64,000 nucleotides of DNA from contig NZ_AQXG01000001.1 in the NCBI RefSeq assembly GCF_000375425.1, forward strand, positions 56,000 to 119,999, read 5' to 3'. This stretch comes from Gracilimonas tropica DSM 19535 (GTDB lineage: Bacteria > Bacteroidota > Rhodothermia > Balneolales > Balneolaceae). Shown piece by piece: positions 27,271-38,001 of this stretch; the stretch's first letter is position 1, and each line of letters opens with the position of its first letter. The notes beneath the pieces were generated by a model. The model was not told the DNA's origin and made no database searches. It saw nothing but the letters and a program-made list of their open reading frames with translations. A program made the position numbers and the translations under genes.

Positions 27271-27385
27271 AAAAATCAGCGAGCCTCAGCGATTAACTCT
27301 GCGAAACTCCGCGAGAAAAAAGAAGTCGCATCAAAAATTTTACACCAAGTCACGCAGATTTAGTAGATAGTCCCACAGAAGCTGA
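27271..27385. repeat. Degenerate CTCAGCG/CTCTGCG intergenic repeat
   Basis: The gap between convergent genes begins with a degenerate tandem of about 12-bp units: TCAGCGAGC, CTCAGCGATTAA, CTCTGCGAAA and CTCCGCGAGAAA. No terminator with a T-run is obvious. Confidence 0.45.
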
Positions 27386-28594
27386 TTAATCATTCCCTTT
27401 TGGCGTGAATGCCTGGATGCCGGTGATCTCTCTCCCAAGGATCAATCCGTGAATGTCGTAAGTTCCTTCATAGGTATTAACGGATTCCAGATTCATCACG
27501 TGGTGAATGACCCGATAATCTCCCACAATACCATTTCCGCCATGCATATCCCGGGATATTCGGGCGATTTCGAGGGCTTTTCCACAGTTATTACGTTTGG
27601 CAAGGGAAGTCATGGAAGGATGATCACGCCCTTCATCTTTCAGTTGTCCCAGGCGAAAAGCCAGCATTTGCATGGATGTGATATCCGTGAGCATATTCGC
27701 CAGTTTGGTTTGAATAAGCTGGTTGGCAGCTAAAGGTTTTCCAAATTGCTTACGATCCAGTACATATTGTCGGGCTCGTTGGTAGCAGAATTCAGCCGCT
27801 CCAACCGTTCCCCAGGCTATACCGTATCGGGCTGAATTAAGGCACATAAAAGGTCCTTTTAAGCCGCGAATATCGGGAAATACATTTTCATCGGGCACAA
27901 AGACATCATCAAAAACCAATTCGCCGGTTTCAGAGGCACGCAGACTCATTTTGTATTTGGTATGCGGTGCAGAGAATCCTTTCATGCCTTTATCAACCAA
28001 AAAGCCACGGATCTCACCCTCGTCCTTTTCATTTTCTTTGGCTTTGGCCCACACTACGGCAACATCGGCAATAGGGGAGTTGGTGATCCACATCTTAGCA
28101 CCGTTGAGTTTCCAGCCGCCGTCAGTCTTAACAGCAGTGGTAACCATAGAGCCGGGATCGGAGCCATGATCCGGCTCAGTCAACCCAAAACATCCGATCA
28201 TTTCCCCTGAAGCTAATTTGGGCAGATATTTCTGCTTTTGCTCTTCGGTTCCAAAAATAGAAATAGGATACATCACCAGCGAGGATTGCACACTCATAAA
28301 TGAGCGGTACCCGGAATCTACGCGTTCTACTTCGCGGGCGATCAGTCCGTAGGCCGTATAACTGGCATCCGAGCCACCATATTCTTCCGACACGGTAACA
28401 CCCAAAAGTCCCATTTCGCCCATTTCCCGGGCAATATCCTGATCAAAATATTCTTCGGTATTGCCTTTGAGTGCTCGGGGTTCCAGTTTGCTTTGGGCAT
28501 AATCGCGGGCCGTCTCCATGATGAGGCGATCTTCCTCGTTCAGTTCCGATTCAAAAAGATAGGCATCGTCGATGTTGAACAGATTCTTGGACAT
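27386..28594 (-). CDS. gcdH: Acyl-CoA dehydrogenase, glutaryl-CoA dehydrogenase type
   Basis: A 402-residue flavoprotein. The C-terminal motif [19 protein letters not shown] contains the catalytic Glu and is characteristic of glutaryl-CoA dehydrogenase. [15 protein letters not shown] and [12 protein letters not shown] are the acyl-CoA dehydrogenase FAD/substrate motifs. The enzyme oxidises and decarboxylates glutaryl-CoA to crotonyl-CoA in lysine/tryptophan breakdown. A terminator at 28690-28718 separates it from the other acyl-CoA dehydrogenase upstream, so it probably has its own promoter. Confidence 0.88.
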   Translation of the reverse strand: MSKNLFNIDDAYLFESELNEEDRLIMETARDYAQSKLEPRALKGNTEEYFDQDIAREMGEMGLLGVTVSEEYGGSDASYTAYGLIAREVERVDSGYRSFMSVQSSLVMYPISIFGTEEQKQKYLPKLASGEMIGCFGLTEPDHGSDPGSMVTTAVKTDGGWKLNGAKMWITNSPIADVAVVWAKAKENEKDEGEIRGFLVDKGMKGFSAPHTKYKMSLRASETGELVFDDVFVPDENVFPDIRGLKGPFMCLNSARYGIAWGTVGAAEFCYQRARQYVLDRKQFGKPLAANQLIQTKLANMLTDITSMQMLAFRLGQLKDEGRDHPSMTSLAKRNNCGKALEIARISRDMHGGNGIVGDYRVIHHVMNLESVNTYEGTYDIHGLILGREITGIQAFTPKGND

Positions 28595-28680
28595 TGGATT
28601 TAGATTTTTTTCAGAAAGTTTTCTTTAGTTGGATAGTACAAAAAATTGCAGAAGCGCATAAGCCTAATCTTATGATTTTT

Positions 28681-28718
28681 GTATAAAAAAAGCCTGCGAC
28701 TTTTTAAGTCACAGGCTT
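28681..28718 (-). terminator. Rho-independent terminator of the second acyl-CoA dehydrogenase
   Basis: A 13-bp stem with one mismatch (AAGCCTGCGACTT with AAGTCACAGGCTT, 28690-28702 and 28706-28718) and a TTT loop is followed on the minus strand by seven T residues. It lies 26 bp after the stop codon at 28744. Confidence 0.85.
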
Positions 28719-28743
28719 ATAGGACTCCAACAACAAAAAGATG

Positions 28744-29916
28744 TTAAACGAGAGATTTCTTCAGCTCTCGAGCTATAATAAGCCGCTGAACTTCTGAAGT
28801 TCCTTCTCCGATGGTCATTAGTTTGGAATCTCGTAAAAAACGCTCCACATGATATTCTTTGGTATACCCGTATCCGCCATGAATTTGGATGGCTTCAAGA
28901 GCTGCACGAACCGAAAGCTCGGAGGCAAACAATTTCGCCATGGAGGCTTCTTTGGTGTACGGTTTTTCATGATCCTTCAGCCAGGCTGCACGGAGCACTA
29001 ACAAGCGGGCCGCATCAATTTCAGTGGCCATATCTACCATTTTGCCTTCCATATATTGGAAGTCACCGATGGGCTTGCCGAACTGTTTACGTTCCATGGA
29101 ATACTTCAGGGATTCTTCCAGTGCTCCACGGGCAATACCCACAGAAAGAGCGGCAATACCTACACGTCCGCCGTCCAATACTTTCATGGTATCCACAAAT
29201 CCTTGTCCTTCTTCGCCGAGAAGATTTTCGGCCGGCACTTCCACATTCTCAAAAACCACTTCGGTGGTATCAGAAGAATTCATACCCAGTTTGTGCATGC
29301 CTTCTCCGGGATTTACGCCGTCCCATTCGCGCTCCACAATAAAGGCTGAGATTCCCTTAGTTCCCTTGCTTGGATCAGTTTTGGCGAGCACTACATAAGT
29401 GTCACCAACCGAGCCTTGGGTAATGAAGATCTTCGAACCATTTAAAATGTATTTGTCGCCTTCTTTTATGGCGGTGGTTTTCATGCCTGAAGCATCACTC
29501 CCTGAACCGGGTTCGGTTAAACACCAGGCTGCCAATTTCTTCCCGGAGGTGAGCTCGGGCATATATTTCAATTTTTGCTCGTGATTTCCGGCCAGTGCAA
29601 TGTGTCCGGTCCCCAAAGAGGTGTGAGACGCTACGGTCAAAGCAAGGGAAGCATCCCAGCGAGCGATCTCTTCCAGCACCAGGCAAAAACTAACGACATC
29701 AAAACCGCCGCCACCATACTGTTCTTCGTGATAGATTCCCAGCATCCCCAATTCGCCAAGCTGTTTTACGATCTCATGTGGAAATTCTTTGCTGTTATCT
29801 CTTTCCATAACCGTAGGTGCTACATTGCGTTCTACGAATTCTTTTACGCTATCACGGATCATTTTTTGATCTTCCGATAACTCAAAGGATAATTCTTTCT
29901 CTAAAACTGCGTCCAT
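28744..29916 (-). CDS. Acyl-CoA dehydrogenase, short-chain type
   Basis: A 390-residue FAD enzyme of the butyryl-CoA dehydrogenase-like class. The motifs [27 protein letters not shown] and the C-terminal [17 protein letters not shown] (with the catalytic Glu) are all present. It catalyses the first, alpha-beta desaturating step of fatty-acid or branched-chain acyl-CoA oxidation and passes electrons to ETF. It is transcribed from its own promoter region at 29917-30305 and ended by the terminator at 28690-28718. Confidence 0.92.
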   Translation of the reverse strand: MDAVLEKELSFELSEDQKMIRDSVKEFVERNVAPTVMERDNSKEFPHEIVKQLGELGMLGIYHEEQYGGGGFDVVSFCLVLEEIARWDASLALTVASHTSLGTGHIALAGNHEQKLKYMPELTSGKKLAAWCLTEPGSGSDASGMKTTAIKEGDKYILNGSKIFITQGSVGDTYVVLAKTDPSKGTKGISAFIVEREWDGVNPGEGMHKLGMNSSDTTEVVFENVEVPAENLLGEEGQGFVDTMKVLDGGRVGIAALSVGIARGALEESLKYSMERKQFGKPIGDFQYMEGKMVDMATEIDAARLLVLRAAWLKDHEKPYTKEASMAKLFASELSVRAALEAIQIHGGYGYTKEYHVERFLRDSKLMTIGEGTSEVQRLIIARELKKSLV

Positions 29917-30305
29917 ATCTTGTAATAGTATCTAATTAAATTTGTTTGTTGGAACCGCTTCCAAGATAATGGTTTTGAAGTAGAATTTCGTGCTCAAAAC
30001 TCCAAATTTCAGTTTCTGAAGATGGGCTTTTGCATAAATACAAGTGAGCGATAGAGATGGAGGTCGATAAAGATTGTAAATCAATGATCGGGCTCTTCAA
30101 ATTATGAAGGCAATAGCTATTTGTAATCACAATTGATTGTCAGATGTTTTATCTTTGTGTGATTCATAAATGTAAAGAGTAAATATGTGTCAGAAGTGTT
30201 TTAAATGCCGGTATTTCCCAAATGTGAATATTTTCTTCACATAATCTTCACATTCGGAAAATACCTTCCTGACTCATGTGCCGGAAATTTTTTAAGAACT
30301 AATTT
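29917..30305. promoter_or_regulatory. Divergent intergenic region upstream of hemA with a large inverted repeat
   Basis: TATCTTTG at 30150-30157 fits the Bacteroidota -7 element, 149 bp before the hemA ATG. A 19-bp inverted repeat with two mismatches spans 30210-30228 and 30247-30265 (GGTATTTCCCAAATGTGAA against TTCACATTCGGAAAATACC) with an 18-base loop holding a further TTCACAT. It could be an operator or a leader hairpin for the heme genes. Confidence 0.5.
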
Positions 30306-31487
30306 ATGAGGTTTAGTGCAATAGGTATTTCTCACTGGAAAAGTGAGGTCTCTATTCGTGAATTGTTTTTTTTGGACAGCCATCGTAAGGAGCTGCTGGA
30401 ATTTCACACAAAAGATATTCCCGGCGGAATCTTAATGTTAGATACCTGTAACCGCACTGAACTGTATGCCTTTTGTGATCCGGATGTTCTTGTTTCGGCT
30501 CTTTGTAAATCCACTAATACCGATCGTAAATTTTTCAAAAAACATGGATATATCCATGTGGAAGATGCCGCCTATCAACACTTGTATGAAGTAGGAACGG
30601 GTCTTGATTCGCAAGTGCTGGGAGATGTTCAGATCATTCAACAGGTAAAACAGGCATATAAGCAAGCTAAGAAAAAAGGGCTGTCGGGCGAATTTCATCA
30701 ACTTATTCAATCTGTTTTCCGAGCACACAAACGGAGCCGTACTGAAACCGATTTCGGCAAAGGTACGGCCTCCGTCGGGTTCGCTGCTACGCAACTTGCT
30801 TTGGAACACTTCAAAGACCTAAGTAAAGTTCGTGTTTTGCTGATTGGGGCCGGAAAAATGGGTAAAGTTTCTGCAAAGAATCTTATTTCAAACGGTGCCG
30901 AACATATTTCGGTAGTGAACCGAACCATTGATCGCGCTAAGGAATTGGCTTCTTCTTTCGATATCAAAGCTCATGCGTTTTCTGATCTGGATGAAGAAAT
31001 TAAAAAAGCCGATTTAGTGATCACCGCTACCGGGGCCAAGAATCCCATTCTTCATCCCGCACATTTCGAAGGTGTTGCACATCATCAGTTAGTGCTCGAC
31101 CTCAGCGTTCCCAGAAACGTGAATCCAGACGTTTCCGGGCTTGAGCATGTGACGCTTATTGATATGGATTCTATCCACGAAGCCAACAAAAAAGCCATCG
31201 AACAGAGGGAGAAGGCAGTTCCCAGGATCGAGCAGATCATTGGAGAAGAGAAATCTGATTTTATGAACCGGGTGAAACGTTCGCGTTATCTGTTGCCTCG
31301 AATCAAGGAAATTGAGCATCGCCTGAGTGATATCACCGATGCTGAACTTGACCGGGTGAAACATAAGATGGATGAAAAATCGTATTCGCAGATGGAAGAA
31401 GTAACAAGGCGAATCAAGAAGAAGATCATGGCCATTCATATTGATCGTATTGATCAGGAATTTGAAAAGGCACAAAATGAAGCTTAA
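30306..31487 (+). CDS. hemA: Glutamyl-tRNA reductase
   Basis: A 393-residue protein, first enzyme of the C5 heme pathway, reducing glutamyl-tRNA(Glu) to glutamate-1-semialdehyde with NADPH. The catalytic Cys48 lies in MLDTCNRTELYAF. GVGTGLDSQVLGD-like sequence (EVGTGLDSQVLGD) and the NADPH fold GAGKMGKVSAKNL follow, and a helical dimerisation domain ends the protein. It leads the hem gene series and overlaps hemC by 11 bp. It is likely to be the regulated step. Confidence 0.96.
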   Translation: MRFSAIGISHWKSEVSIRELFFLDSHRKELLEFHTKDIPGGILMLDTCNRTELYAFCDPDVLVSALCKSTNTDRKFFKKHGYIHVEDAAYQHLYEVGTGLDSQVLGDVQIIQQVKQAYKQAKKKGLSGEFHQLIQSVFRAHKRSRTETDFGKGTASVGFAATQLALEHFKDLSKVRVLLIGAGKMGKVSAKNLISNGAEHISVVNRTIDRAKELASSFDIKAHAFSDLDEEIKKADLVITATGAKNPILHPAHFEGVAHHQLVLDLSVPRNVNPDVSGLEHVTLIDMDSIHEANKKAIEQREKAVPRIEQIIGEEKSDFMNRVKRSRYLLPRIKEIEHRLSDITDAELDRVKHKMDEKSYSQMEEVTRRIKKKIMAIHIDRIDQEFEKAQNEA

Positions 31488-32376
31488 GATAGGTACCCGG
31501 AAAAGTACGCTCGCCTTGTGGCAGGCGAACAAAGTTGCCGCTGAATTAAAAGCTCATGGTGTTAAATCTGAGTTGGTCGAAATTGAATCTTTCGGGGACA
31601 AAGTGCAGGATATTCCCCTCAACAAACTTGGCGACAAAGGCGTATTCACAAAAGCGCTTGATGATGCTCTTCTTTCCGGAGATATCGATCTTGCCGTACA
31701 TTCTCTCAAAGATGTCCCCACGGTTCTGCCCAAAGGACTGAAACTGGCTGCTGTATTGGAGCGCGGAAATCCTATGGATGTACTCGTACGTCCGGCTCAC
31801 CCTAAGGAAAATGATGAAAGAATTATTGCCACCGGAAGCATTCGGCGTAAAGCATTTTGGTTGAACCGGTTTCCTGATGATACTGTCGTTGGACTGCGGG
31901 GAAATGTACCCACACGCCTGAAAAAAGTAGATTCCAATGGCTGGCACGGAGCCGTGTTCGCAGCGGCAGGATTGGAACGTATTGGCCATGAAGACCGTAT
32001 CTCGCAGGTATTAGATTGGATGATCCCGGCGCCTTCCCAAGGAATAGTAGGCATAGCTACGGCTGAAGAAACGAATTTTGAGCATGTTTTGAACAAGATT
32101 GATCATACTGAAAGTCACCTTTGCGGAGACATCGAACGAGCTTTTTTGAATGAATTGGAAGCCGGTTGTTCAAGTCCGGTAGGTGCTTACGCTGAAGTTC
32201 GTGGCAAAATACTCTGCTTTATTGGTGCTGTTTTATCTTTAGATGGTACTGAAAGACTGGATATTGAGCGAGAAATTCCGATCAATGAGGCCGAAGCTGA
32301 AAAGGGAAAAGAGTGGGCTCAACTATTAAAAGAAGAAGGAGCGGAAGCATTACTGGAGAAGGCTCATGAGTCATAG
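31477..32376 (+). CDS. hemC: Porphobilinogen deaminase (hydroxymethylbilane synthase)
   Basis: 299 residues from the ATG at 31477 (a TTG at 31441 would add 12 residues inside hemA and is less likely). The start KLKIGTRKSTLALWQA, the catalytic HSLKDVP and the dipyrromethane-cofactor Cys231 in LEAGCSSPVGAYA are all present. It links four porphobilinogen units into hydroxymethylbilane. The start overlaps hemA by 11 bp and the end overlaps hemD by 11 bp, a translationally coupled trio. Confidence 0.96.
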   Translation: MKLKIGTRKSTLALWQANKVAAELKAHGVKSELVEIESFGDKVQDIPLNKLGDKGVFTKALDDALLSGDIDLAVHSLKDVPTVLPKGLKLAAVLERGNPMDVLVRPAHPKENDERIIATGSIRRKAFWLNRFPDDTVVGLRGNVPTRLKKVDSNGWHGAVFAAAGLERIGHEDRISQVLDWMIPAPSQGIVGIATAEETNFEHVLNKIDHTESHLCGDIERAFLNELEAGCSSPVGAYAEVRGKILCFIGAVLSLDGTERLDIEREIPINEAEAEKGKEWAQLLKEEGAEALLEKAHES

Positions 32377-33070
32377 AAAGCCCCGGATTCTTTTTACTAC
32401 TCAAATTTCAGAGCGAAAAAGAACCCACCTTGAAAATGGCAAATTACTGATCGAAAGTGAGCCGTTCATTACGTTTGAGTATAAACTTCCCGGTATGTGG
32501 AAAGATGAGGTTCCGGAAAAGGCCGATGCCTGGATCTTTACCAGTAAAAAAGCCGTGAAGGCGATTTCACCTGTCATAAGCGAGGTTGAATTGCCGCAGC
32601 ACATTTTTGCGGTGGGCTCCAAGACGGCCGAAAAGTTGGAAGAAATCGGCTTAAAGGTCTCGATACCGGAAGAATATAATGCCAAAGCATTAGCTGCCAT
32701 GATGCAGGAGCTGGATCTTAAAAAAGTGGTGCATTTCTGTGGAAATCTAAAAGCAGAGGATATTGGAAAGCTGCTGGGTTCAGGAGTGGATGTGACCTCA
32801 GTGGAGGTGTATCAAACCAAACTCACCAATCATAAAATGAGTGATCTTGATCAATTTGATGCCGTTGTTTTTATGAGTCCAAGTGCGGTCGAATCGTTCA
32901 ACCAGCAGAATAAAGTGAACGGTCAGCAGGTATTTTGTGTAGGTCCCACAACAAAACAGGCCGCTGAAGATGCTGGAATCCAGGAAAGTATCATCCCGGA
33001 ATATTCAACCCTGGAATCTCTGATGGAATCTATTTCCCTATTCTACACCCGTCGCAGGGGCAATTCATGA
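32366..33070 (+). CDS. hemD: Uroporphyrinogen-III synthase
   Basis: A 234-residue protein that closes hydroxymethylbilane to uroporphyrinogen III. The family is poorly conserved. Supporting features are the two-domain alpha/beta pattern, AWIFTSKKAVKAI, AVGSKTAEKLEEIG, VVFMSPSAVESF and VGPTTKQAAEDAG, plus the position after hemC. The last residues (TRRRGNS) and the stop codon lie inside a 44-bp palindrome of the hem-cluster family, so this palindrome appears to have replaced the original 3' end. Confidence 0.92.
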   Translation: MSHRKPRILFTTQISERKRTHLENGKLLIESEPFITFEYKLPGMWKDEVPEKADAWIFTSKKAVKAISPVISEVELPQHIFAVGSKTAEKLEEIGLKVSIPEEYNAKALAAMMQELDLKKVVHFCGNLKAEDIGKLLGSGVDVTSVEVYQTKLTNHKMSDLDQFDAVVFMSPSAVESFNQQNKVNGQQVFCVGPTTKQAAEDAGIQESIIPEYSTLESLMESISLFYTRRRGNS

Positions 33071-33089
33071 ATTGCCCCTGCGACGGGTG
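33046..33089. repeat. Hem-cluster palindrome 1, overlapping the hemD stop
   Basis: A perfect 44-bp palindrome. The core GGCAATTCATGAATTGCC is shared with 34230-34275 and 36610-36651. The outer 11-base arms (CACCCGTCGCA / TGCGACGGGTG) are unique to this copy but fully complementary to each other. Confidence 0.95.
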
Positions 33090-33135
33090 ATGTAAATACT
33101 GCTCACTACAAATTTTGTTTAATTAATACTTATCA

Positions 33136-34167
33136 ATGTCATTTCCCGAACTTAAAAACCGATTGTTACTCGACACGCTGGAAGGCAAAGAAACCGAACG
33201 TCCGCCCGTGTGGATGATGCGTCAGGCCGGTAGATATTTACCGGAATACATGGCCATCAAAAAGAAATACAGTTTTTTTGAACGGGTGAAGACTCCCGAA
33301 TTGGCCTCGGAGATCACCATTCAGCCCATTGATATTGTGGGTACCGATGCCGCCATTTTATTTTCTGATATTTTGGTATTGATCGAATGCCTGGATGTGG
33401 AAGTGCAGTTGAAACCAGGATTTGGACCGTATTTACCTGATCCGATTCGCACGGTTGAGCAAGTGGAGAACCTTAACATCATTCCCGCCGAAGAGCAATT
33501 GAGTTATGTGTATGATGCACTCACACTCACCCGAAAAGAACTGGATGGACGTGTACCTTTGATCGGTTTTGCCGGTGCTCCGTGGACCTTGTTTTGCTAT
33601 TTGGTAGAAGGGCAGGGGTCAAAGACATTTTCAACGGCCAAATCATTTTTGTTTTCTGAACCGGAAGCAGCACAAAAGCTGCTGGAAGTGATGACCGATC
33701 AGACCATTCAGTATCTACACCATCAGGTGAAAGCCGGAGCGCAGGCATTGCAGGTGTTTGAATCCTGGGCGGCTGCATTGGGACCCGATGATTTTCAGAA
33801 ACTGGCACTGCCTCACCTTAAGCGAATTGCGAGCGAAGATTACGGCGTGCCCCTGATCATGTTCTGTAAGGATGCCGAATGGAGCTACCCGATGTTTGCA
33901 AACACAAATGTTTCCGGATTTGGCATCGGTTGGGGATGCACCCCCGAACACGCCCGTCAGTATGCCGGTGATAAAGTGGTGCAGGGGAATTTTGATCCGT
34001 CCAAATTGTTGATGAAACCGGAGGCCATTGAAGCCGAGGCGAAGGAAATGATGCAACGGTTCGGCAAAGGAAATTACATTGCGAATTTAGGCCACGGAAT
34101 TTTACCGAATGTACCTGTAGAAAATGCAAAAGCCTTTGTCGATACCGTAAAGAATTATAGATATTGA
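33136..34167 (+). CDS. hemE: Uroporphyrinogen decarboxylase
   Basis: A 343-residue protein with the family signature PPVWMMRQAGRYLPEY (23-38). FSDILVLIECLDVEV and GFAGAPWTLFCYLVEG follow, with NLGHGILPNVPVENAKAF near the C-terminus. It decarboxylates the four acetates of uroporphyrinogen III to give coproporphyrinogen III. It lies 65 bp after hemD and is followed by a 183-bp gap almost filled with hairpins. Confidence 0.97.
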   Translation: MSFPELKNRLLLDTLEGKETERPPVWMMRQAGRYLPEYMAIKKKYSFFERVKTPELASEITIQPIDIVGTDAAILFSDILVLIECLDVEVQLKPGFGPYLPDPIRTVEQVENLNIIPAEEQLSYVYDALTLTRKELDGRVPLIGFAGAPWTLFCYLVEGQGSKTFSTAKSFLFSEPEAAQKLLEVMTDQTIQYLHHQVKAGAQALQVFESWAAALGPDDFQKLALPHLKRIASEDYGVPLIMFCKDAEWSYPMFANTNVSGFGIGWGCTPEHARQYAGDKVVQGNFDPSKLLMKPEAIEAEAKEMMQRFGKGNYIANLGHGILPNVPVENAKAFVDTVKNYRY

Positions 34168-34175
34168 AATCATTT

Positions 34176-34222
34176 GGACCGGCAGGTCCGGATAGGCGTT
34201 CCCAACCGGGTGGTTGGGAACG
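34176..34222. repeat. Two hairpins after hemE
   Basis: GGACC-GGCA-GGTCC (34176-34189) is followed by an 11-bp stem CGTTCCCAACC/GGTTGGGAACG (34197-34207 with 34212-34222). The latter ends in GGGAACGAGCAT, which also occurs at 5269-5280. Neither is followed by a T-run. Confidence 0.7.
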
Positions 34223-34229
34223 AGCATGA

Positions 34230-34275
34230 TTTTTCTCAGTAGGGGCAATTCATGAATTGCCCCTACTGAGAAAAA
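34230..34275. repeat. Hem-cluster palindrome 2
   Basis: A perfect 46-bp palindrome with core GGCAATTCATGAATTGCC and copy-specific 12-base arms TTTTTCTCAGTA / TACTGAGAAAAA. Because it ends in A on one strand and T on the other, it could act as a bidirectional terminator for hemE. Confidence 0.95.
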
Positions 34276-34288
34276 AATGTATAGAATA

Positions 34289-34330
34289 AACCCGCGTAGA
34301 GACACAAAATCTAGTGCCTCTACGCGGGTT
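34289..34330. repeat. Hairpin before hemF (GTAGAG type)
   Basis: A 17-bp stem with one mismatch (AACCCGCGTAGAGACAC / GTGCCTCTACGCGGGTT) and an 8-base loop ends 20 bp before the hemF start codon. It would be transcribed in the hemF leader if hemE and hemF share an mRNA. Confidence 0.85.
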
Positions 34331-34350
34331 ATGGAAAGATTTGATCAATC

Positions 34351-35280
34351 ATGAAAACAAAATTAACATCCCTAAAACCCCAATTCACCCAATTTGTATC
34401 TGATGTCCAACAACATATCTGTGATGAATTGGAAGCGGTGGAAGGAACCCAAAAATTCCTCATTGAAGACTGGGAACGGGATGGTTTTGGCGGGGGAAGC
34501 ACGCGAATCATCGTTGATGGAGAGGTGATCGAAAAGGGAGGGGTGAACGTATCCACGGTAGGCGGACCGCTTCCCGAGGCCATGCAGAAGAAATTTGAAG
34601 TGCCCGAATCCGAGTTTTTCGCCACCGGTGTTTCGCTGGTGATCCATCCCCGAAATCCCTTTGCGCCTACGGTTCACGCCAACTACCGTTATTTTGAATT
34701 GTATGATAAGGAAACCGGAGAATTGAGGGATCAGTGGTTTGGCGGCGGCGCTGATATGACGCCATATTATTTGTTTCCGGAGGATGCCAGGTATTTTCAT
34801 CAGGTACATAAAGAGGTTTGTGATCGGTTCAGCCCAAACTATTATCCCGATTTTAAAGCGGAGTGTGATGCCTATTTCTATAACCATCATCGCGAAGAAG
34901 CCCGGGGAATCGGTGGATTATTTTTTGATTATCAGCGGCCGGATGAGACCCGTTCTGCCAAAGACCTCTTCGAGTTTGCAAAAGCCTGTGGATTCGCATT
35001 TACCGATGCTTACATACCGATTCTGAAGAAAAGAAAGGATATCGAATATAATGAAGAGCACCGGAAGTGGCAGGAGATTCGCCGCGGTCGTTATGTGGAA
35101 TTTAATTTGATCCACGATCGCGGTACCTTGTTTGGGCTGAAGACCAAAGGCCGCATCGAATCCATTTTGATGAGCCTACCGCCCCAGGTTCGCTGGGTGT
35201 ACGATCATCATCCCAAAGAAGGAAGTCCAGAAGCGGAGTTGCTTGAGCATTTGAAACCGATCGATTGGATTAATTATTGA
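34351..35280 (+). CDS. hemF: Oxygen-dependent coproporphyrinogen III oxidase
   Basis: A 309-residue protein. Family motifs include FGGGSTRIIVDGEVIEKGGV, VHANYRYFE, WFGGGADMTPYY, GIGGLFFDY, YVEFNLIHDRGTLFGL and RWVYDHHP. HemF uses O2 to convert coproporphyrinogen III to protoporphyrinogen IX. It pairs functionally with hemN (22389), the O2-independent version. It lies 183 bp after hemE, separated by several hairpins, and may have separate transcription. Confidence 0.97.
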   Translation: MKTKLTSLKPQFTQFVSDVQQHICDELEAVEGTQKFLIEDWERDGFGGGSTRIIVDGEVIEKGGVNVSTVGGPLPEAMQKKFEVPESEFFATGVSLVIHPRNPFAPTVHANYRYFELYDKETGELRDQWFGGGADMTPYYLFPEDARYFHQVHKEVCDRFSPNYYPDFKAECDAYFYNHHREEARGIGGLFFDYQRPDETRSAKDLFEFAKACGFAFTDAYIPILKKRKDIEYNEEHRKWQEIRRGRYVEFNLIHDRGTLFGLKTKGRIESILMSLPPQVRWVYDHHPKEGSPEAELLEHLKPIDWINY

Positions 35281-35291
35281 GATGTAGATCA

Positions 35292-36548
<1,257 letters not shown>

Positions 36549-36609
36549 ATTGACTCTTTAGAGACAATCATCGGTTCCAGTAAATCGCGTGAGGAGCCCA
36601 ATAAAAATT

Positions 36610-36651
36610 CATCACCGTAGGGGCAATTCATGAATTGCCCCTACGGTGATG
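36610..36651. repeat. Hem-cluster palindrome 3
   Basis: A perfect 42-bp palindrome with core GGCAATTCATGAATTGCC and copy-specific arms CATCACCGTA / TACGGTGATG. It lies 62 bp after hemB and 50 bp before hemL. Confidence 0.95.
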
Positions 36652-36700
36652 GAATATGCGAAGGAATAAAACGAATTTTGTTAATTGAGAAAGTAACAAT

Positions 36701-37993
36701 ATGGAAACCCCAAAAAGCAAAGAATTATTTGAACGCGCTTCTAAAGTCATTCCCGGTGGAGTGAACTCTCCGGTTCGGGCCTTTAACAGTGTAGGCGGAA
36801 CACCGCTTTTTATTACGAAAGCCAACGGAGCCTATTTGTGGGATGAGGATGGTAATAAATACATCGATTACATAAGCTCATGGGGACCGATGCTGCTAGG
36901 GCATGCCGAGCCGAATGTGATCAAAGCCGTACAGGAAACGGCCGCAAATTCAACCTCGTTTGGAGCACCGACTAAACTGGAAGTAGAGATGGCTGAGCTG
37001 ATCACCAGTTCAGTGCCCGGCGTGGATAAAGTCCGCATGGTGAATTCCGGAACCGAAGCAACTATGAGCGTCATCCGTGTTGCCCGTGGATATACCGGCA
37101 AGAACAAGATCATCAAATTCAAAGGAAATTATCATGGACATGGGGATTCCTTTTTGATCGAAGCCGGAAGCGGGGCGTTGACCATGGGTGAACCGAGCAG
37201 TCCGGGGGTAACCGAAGGAACGGCCAAAGACACGCTTAACGCCAAGTACAATGACTTGGATTCCGTAAAGAAATTGGTGGAAGCCAACAAAGAGGACGTG
37301 GCTGCCATCATCCTGGAACCGATTGCGGGAAATATGGGGTGCATACCTCCCAAAAAAGGATTTCTGGAAGGACTGCGCGAGCTTTGTAATGAACACAACA
37401 TCGTCCTCATTTTTGATGAAGTAATGACCGGATTTCGGGTTGATTTCCAGGGTGCCCAAAAAGTTTACGGTGTGACTGCGGATATGGTAACCTATGGTAA
37501 GATCATCGGAGCGGGCTTGCCCGTTGGCGCGTATGGTGGGAAAGAAGAGATCATGGATTATGTAGCGCCCACCGGACCAGTCTATCAAGCAGGAACCTTA
37601 TCCGGAAATCCATTGGCGATGGCAGCCGGCTATACGCTGTTGAAAAAGCTGAAGGATAACCCCGAAGTGTATGACGAATTGGAGAAAAAATCTTCGGTGC
37701 TGGCAAACGGCATCGGACAGATCCTCAGCGATCATAACATTCCCCACACCATAAACCGCGTTGGCTCAATGGTGGGTGTGTTTTATTGTGAAGGTCCGGT
37801 AGAGACGTTTGATGATGCCAATCGCACCGACAAAGAACTATTTGGCAAGATCTTCCATGGTATGTTGGATCGTGGAGTCCATTTGCCACCTTCTCCATTT
37901 GAGGCCTTCTTTTTAAGCAACGCACTGACGGCGGATGATATCACCAATACGCTGACGGCTTTTGAGGAAACTATCAAGGAGATCAAATCCTAA
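36701..37993 (+). CDS. hemL: Glutamate-1-semialdehyde 2,1-aminomutase
   Basis: A 430-residue PLP enzyme of fold type I. PGGVNSPVRAFNSVGG (18-33), NSGTEATMSVIRVARG (115-130), FDEVMTGFR (238-246) and the PLP Lys267 (TYGKIIGAGLPVGAYGG) identify it. It converts the HemA product to 5-aminolevulinate, the HemB substrate. It starts 50 bp after a large palindrome. Confidence 0.97.
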   Translation: METPKSKELFERASKVIPGGVNSPVRAFNSVGGTPLFITKANGAYLWDEDGNKYIDYISSWGPMLLGHAEPNVIKAVQETAANSTSFGAPTKLEVEMAELITSSVPGVDKVRMVNSGTEATMSVIRVARGYTGKNKIIKFKGNYHGHGDSFLIEAGSGALTMGEPSSPGVTEGTAKDTLNAKYNDLDSVKKLVEANKEDVAAIILEPIAGNMGCIPPKKGFLEGLRELCNEHNIVLIFDEVMTGFRVDFQGAQKVYGVTADMVTYGKIIGAGLPVGAYGGKEEIMDYVAPTGPVYQAGTLSGNPLAMAAGYTLLKKLKDNPEVYDELEKKSSVLANGIGQILSDHNIPHTINRVGSMVGVFYCEGPVETFDDANRTDKELFGKIFHGMLDRGVHLPPSPFEAFFLSNALTADDITNTLTAFEETIKEIKS

Positions 37994-38001
37994 CAAATGG
38001 C

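Noticed and set aside
31441..31476. Longer hemC start at a TTG
   Set aside because: It would add 12 residues inside hemA, and the family's usual start (KLKIGTRKS) fits the ATG at 31477.
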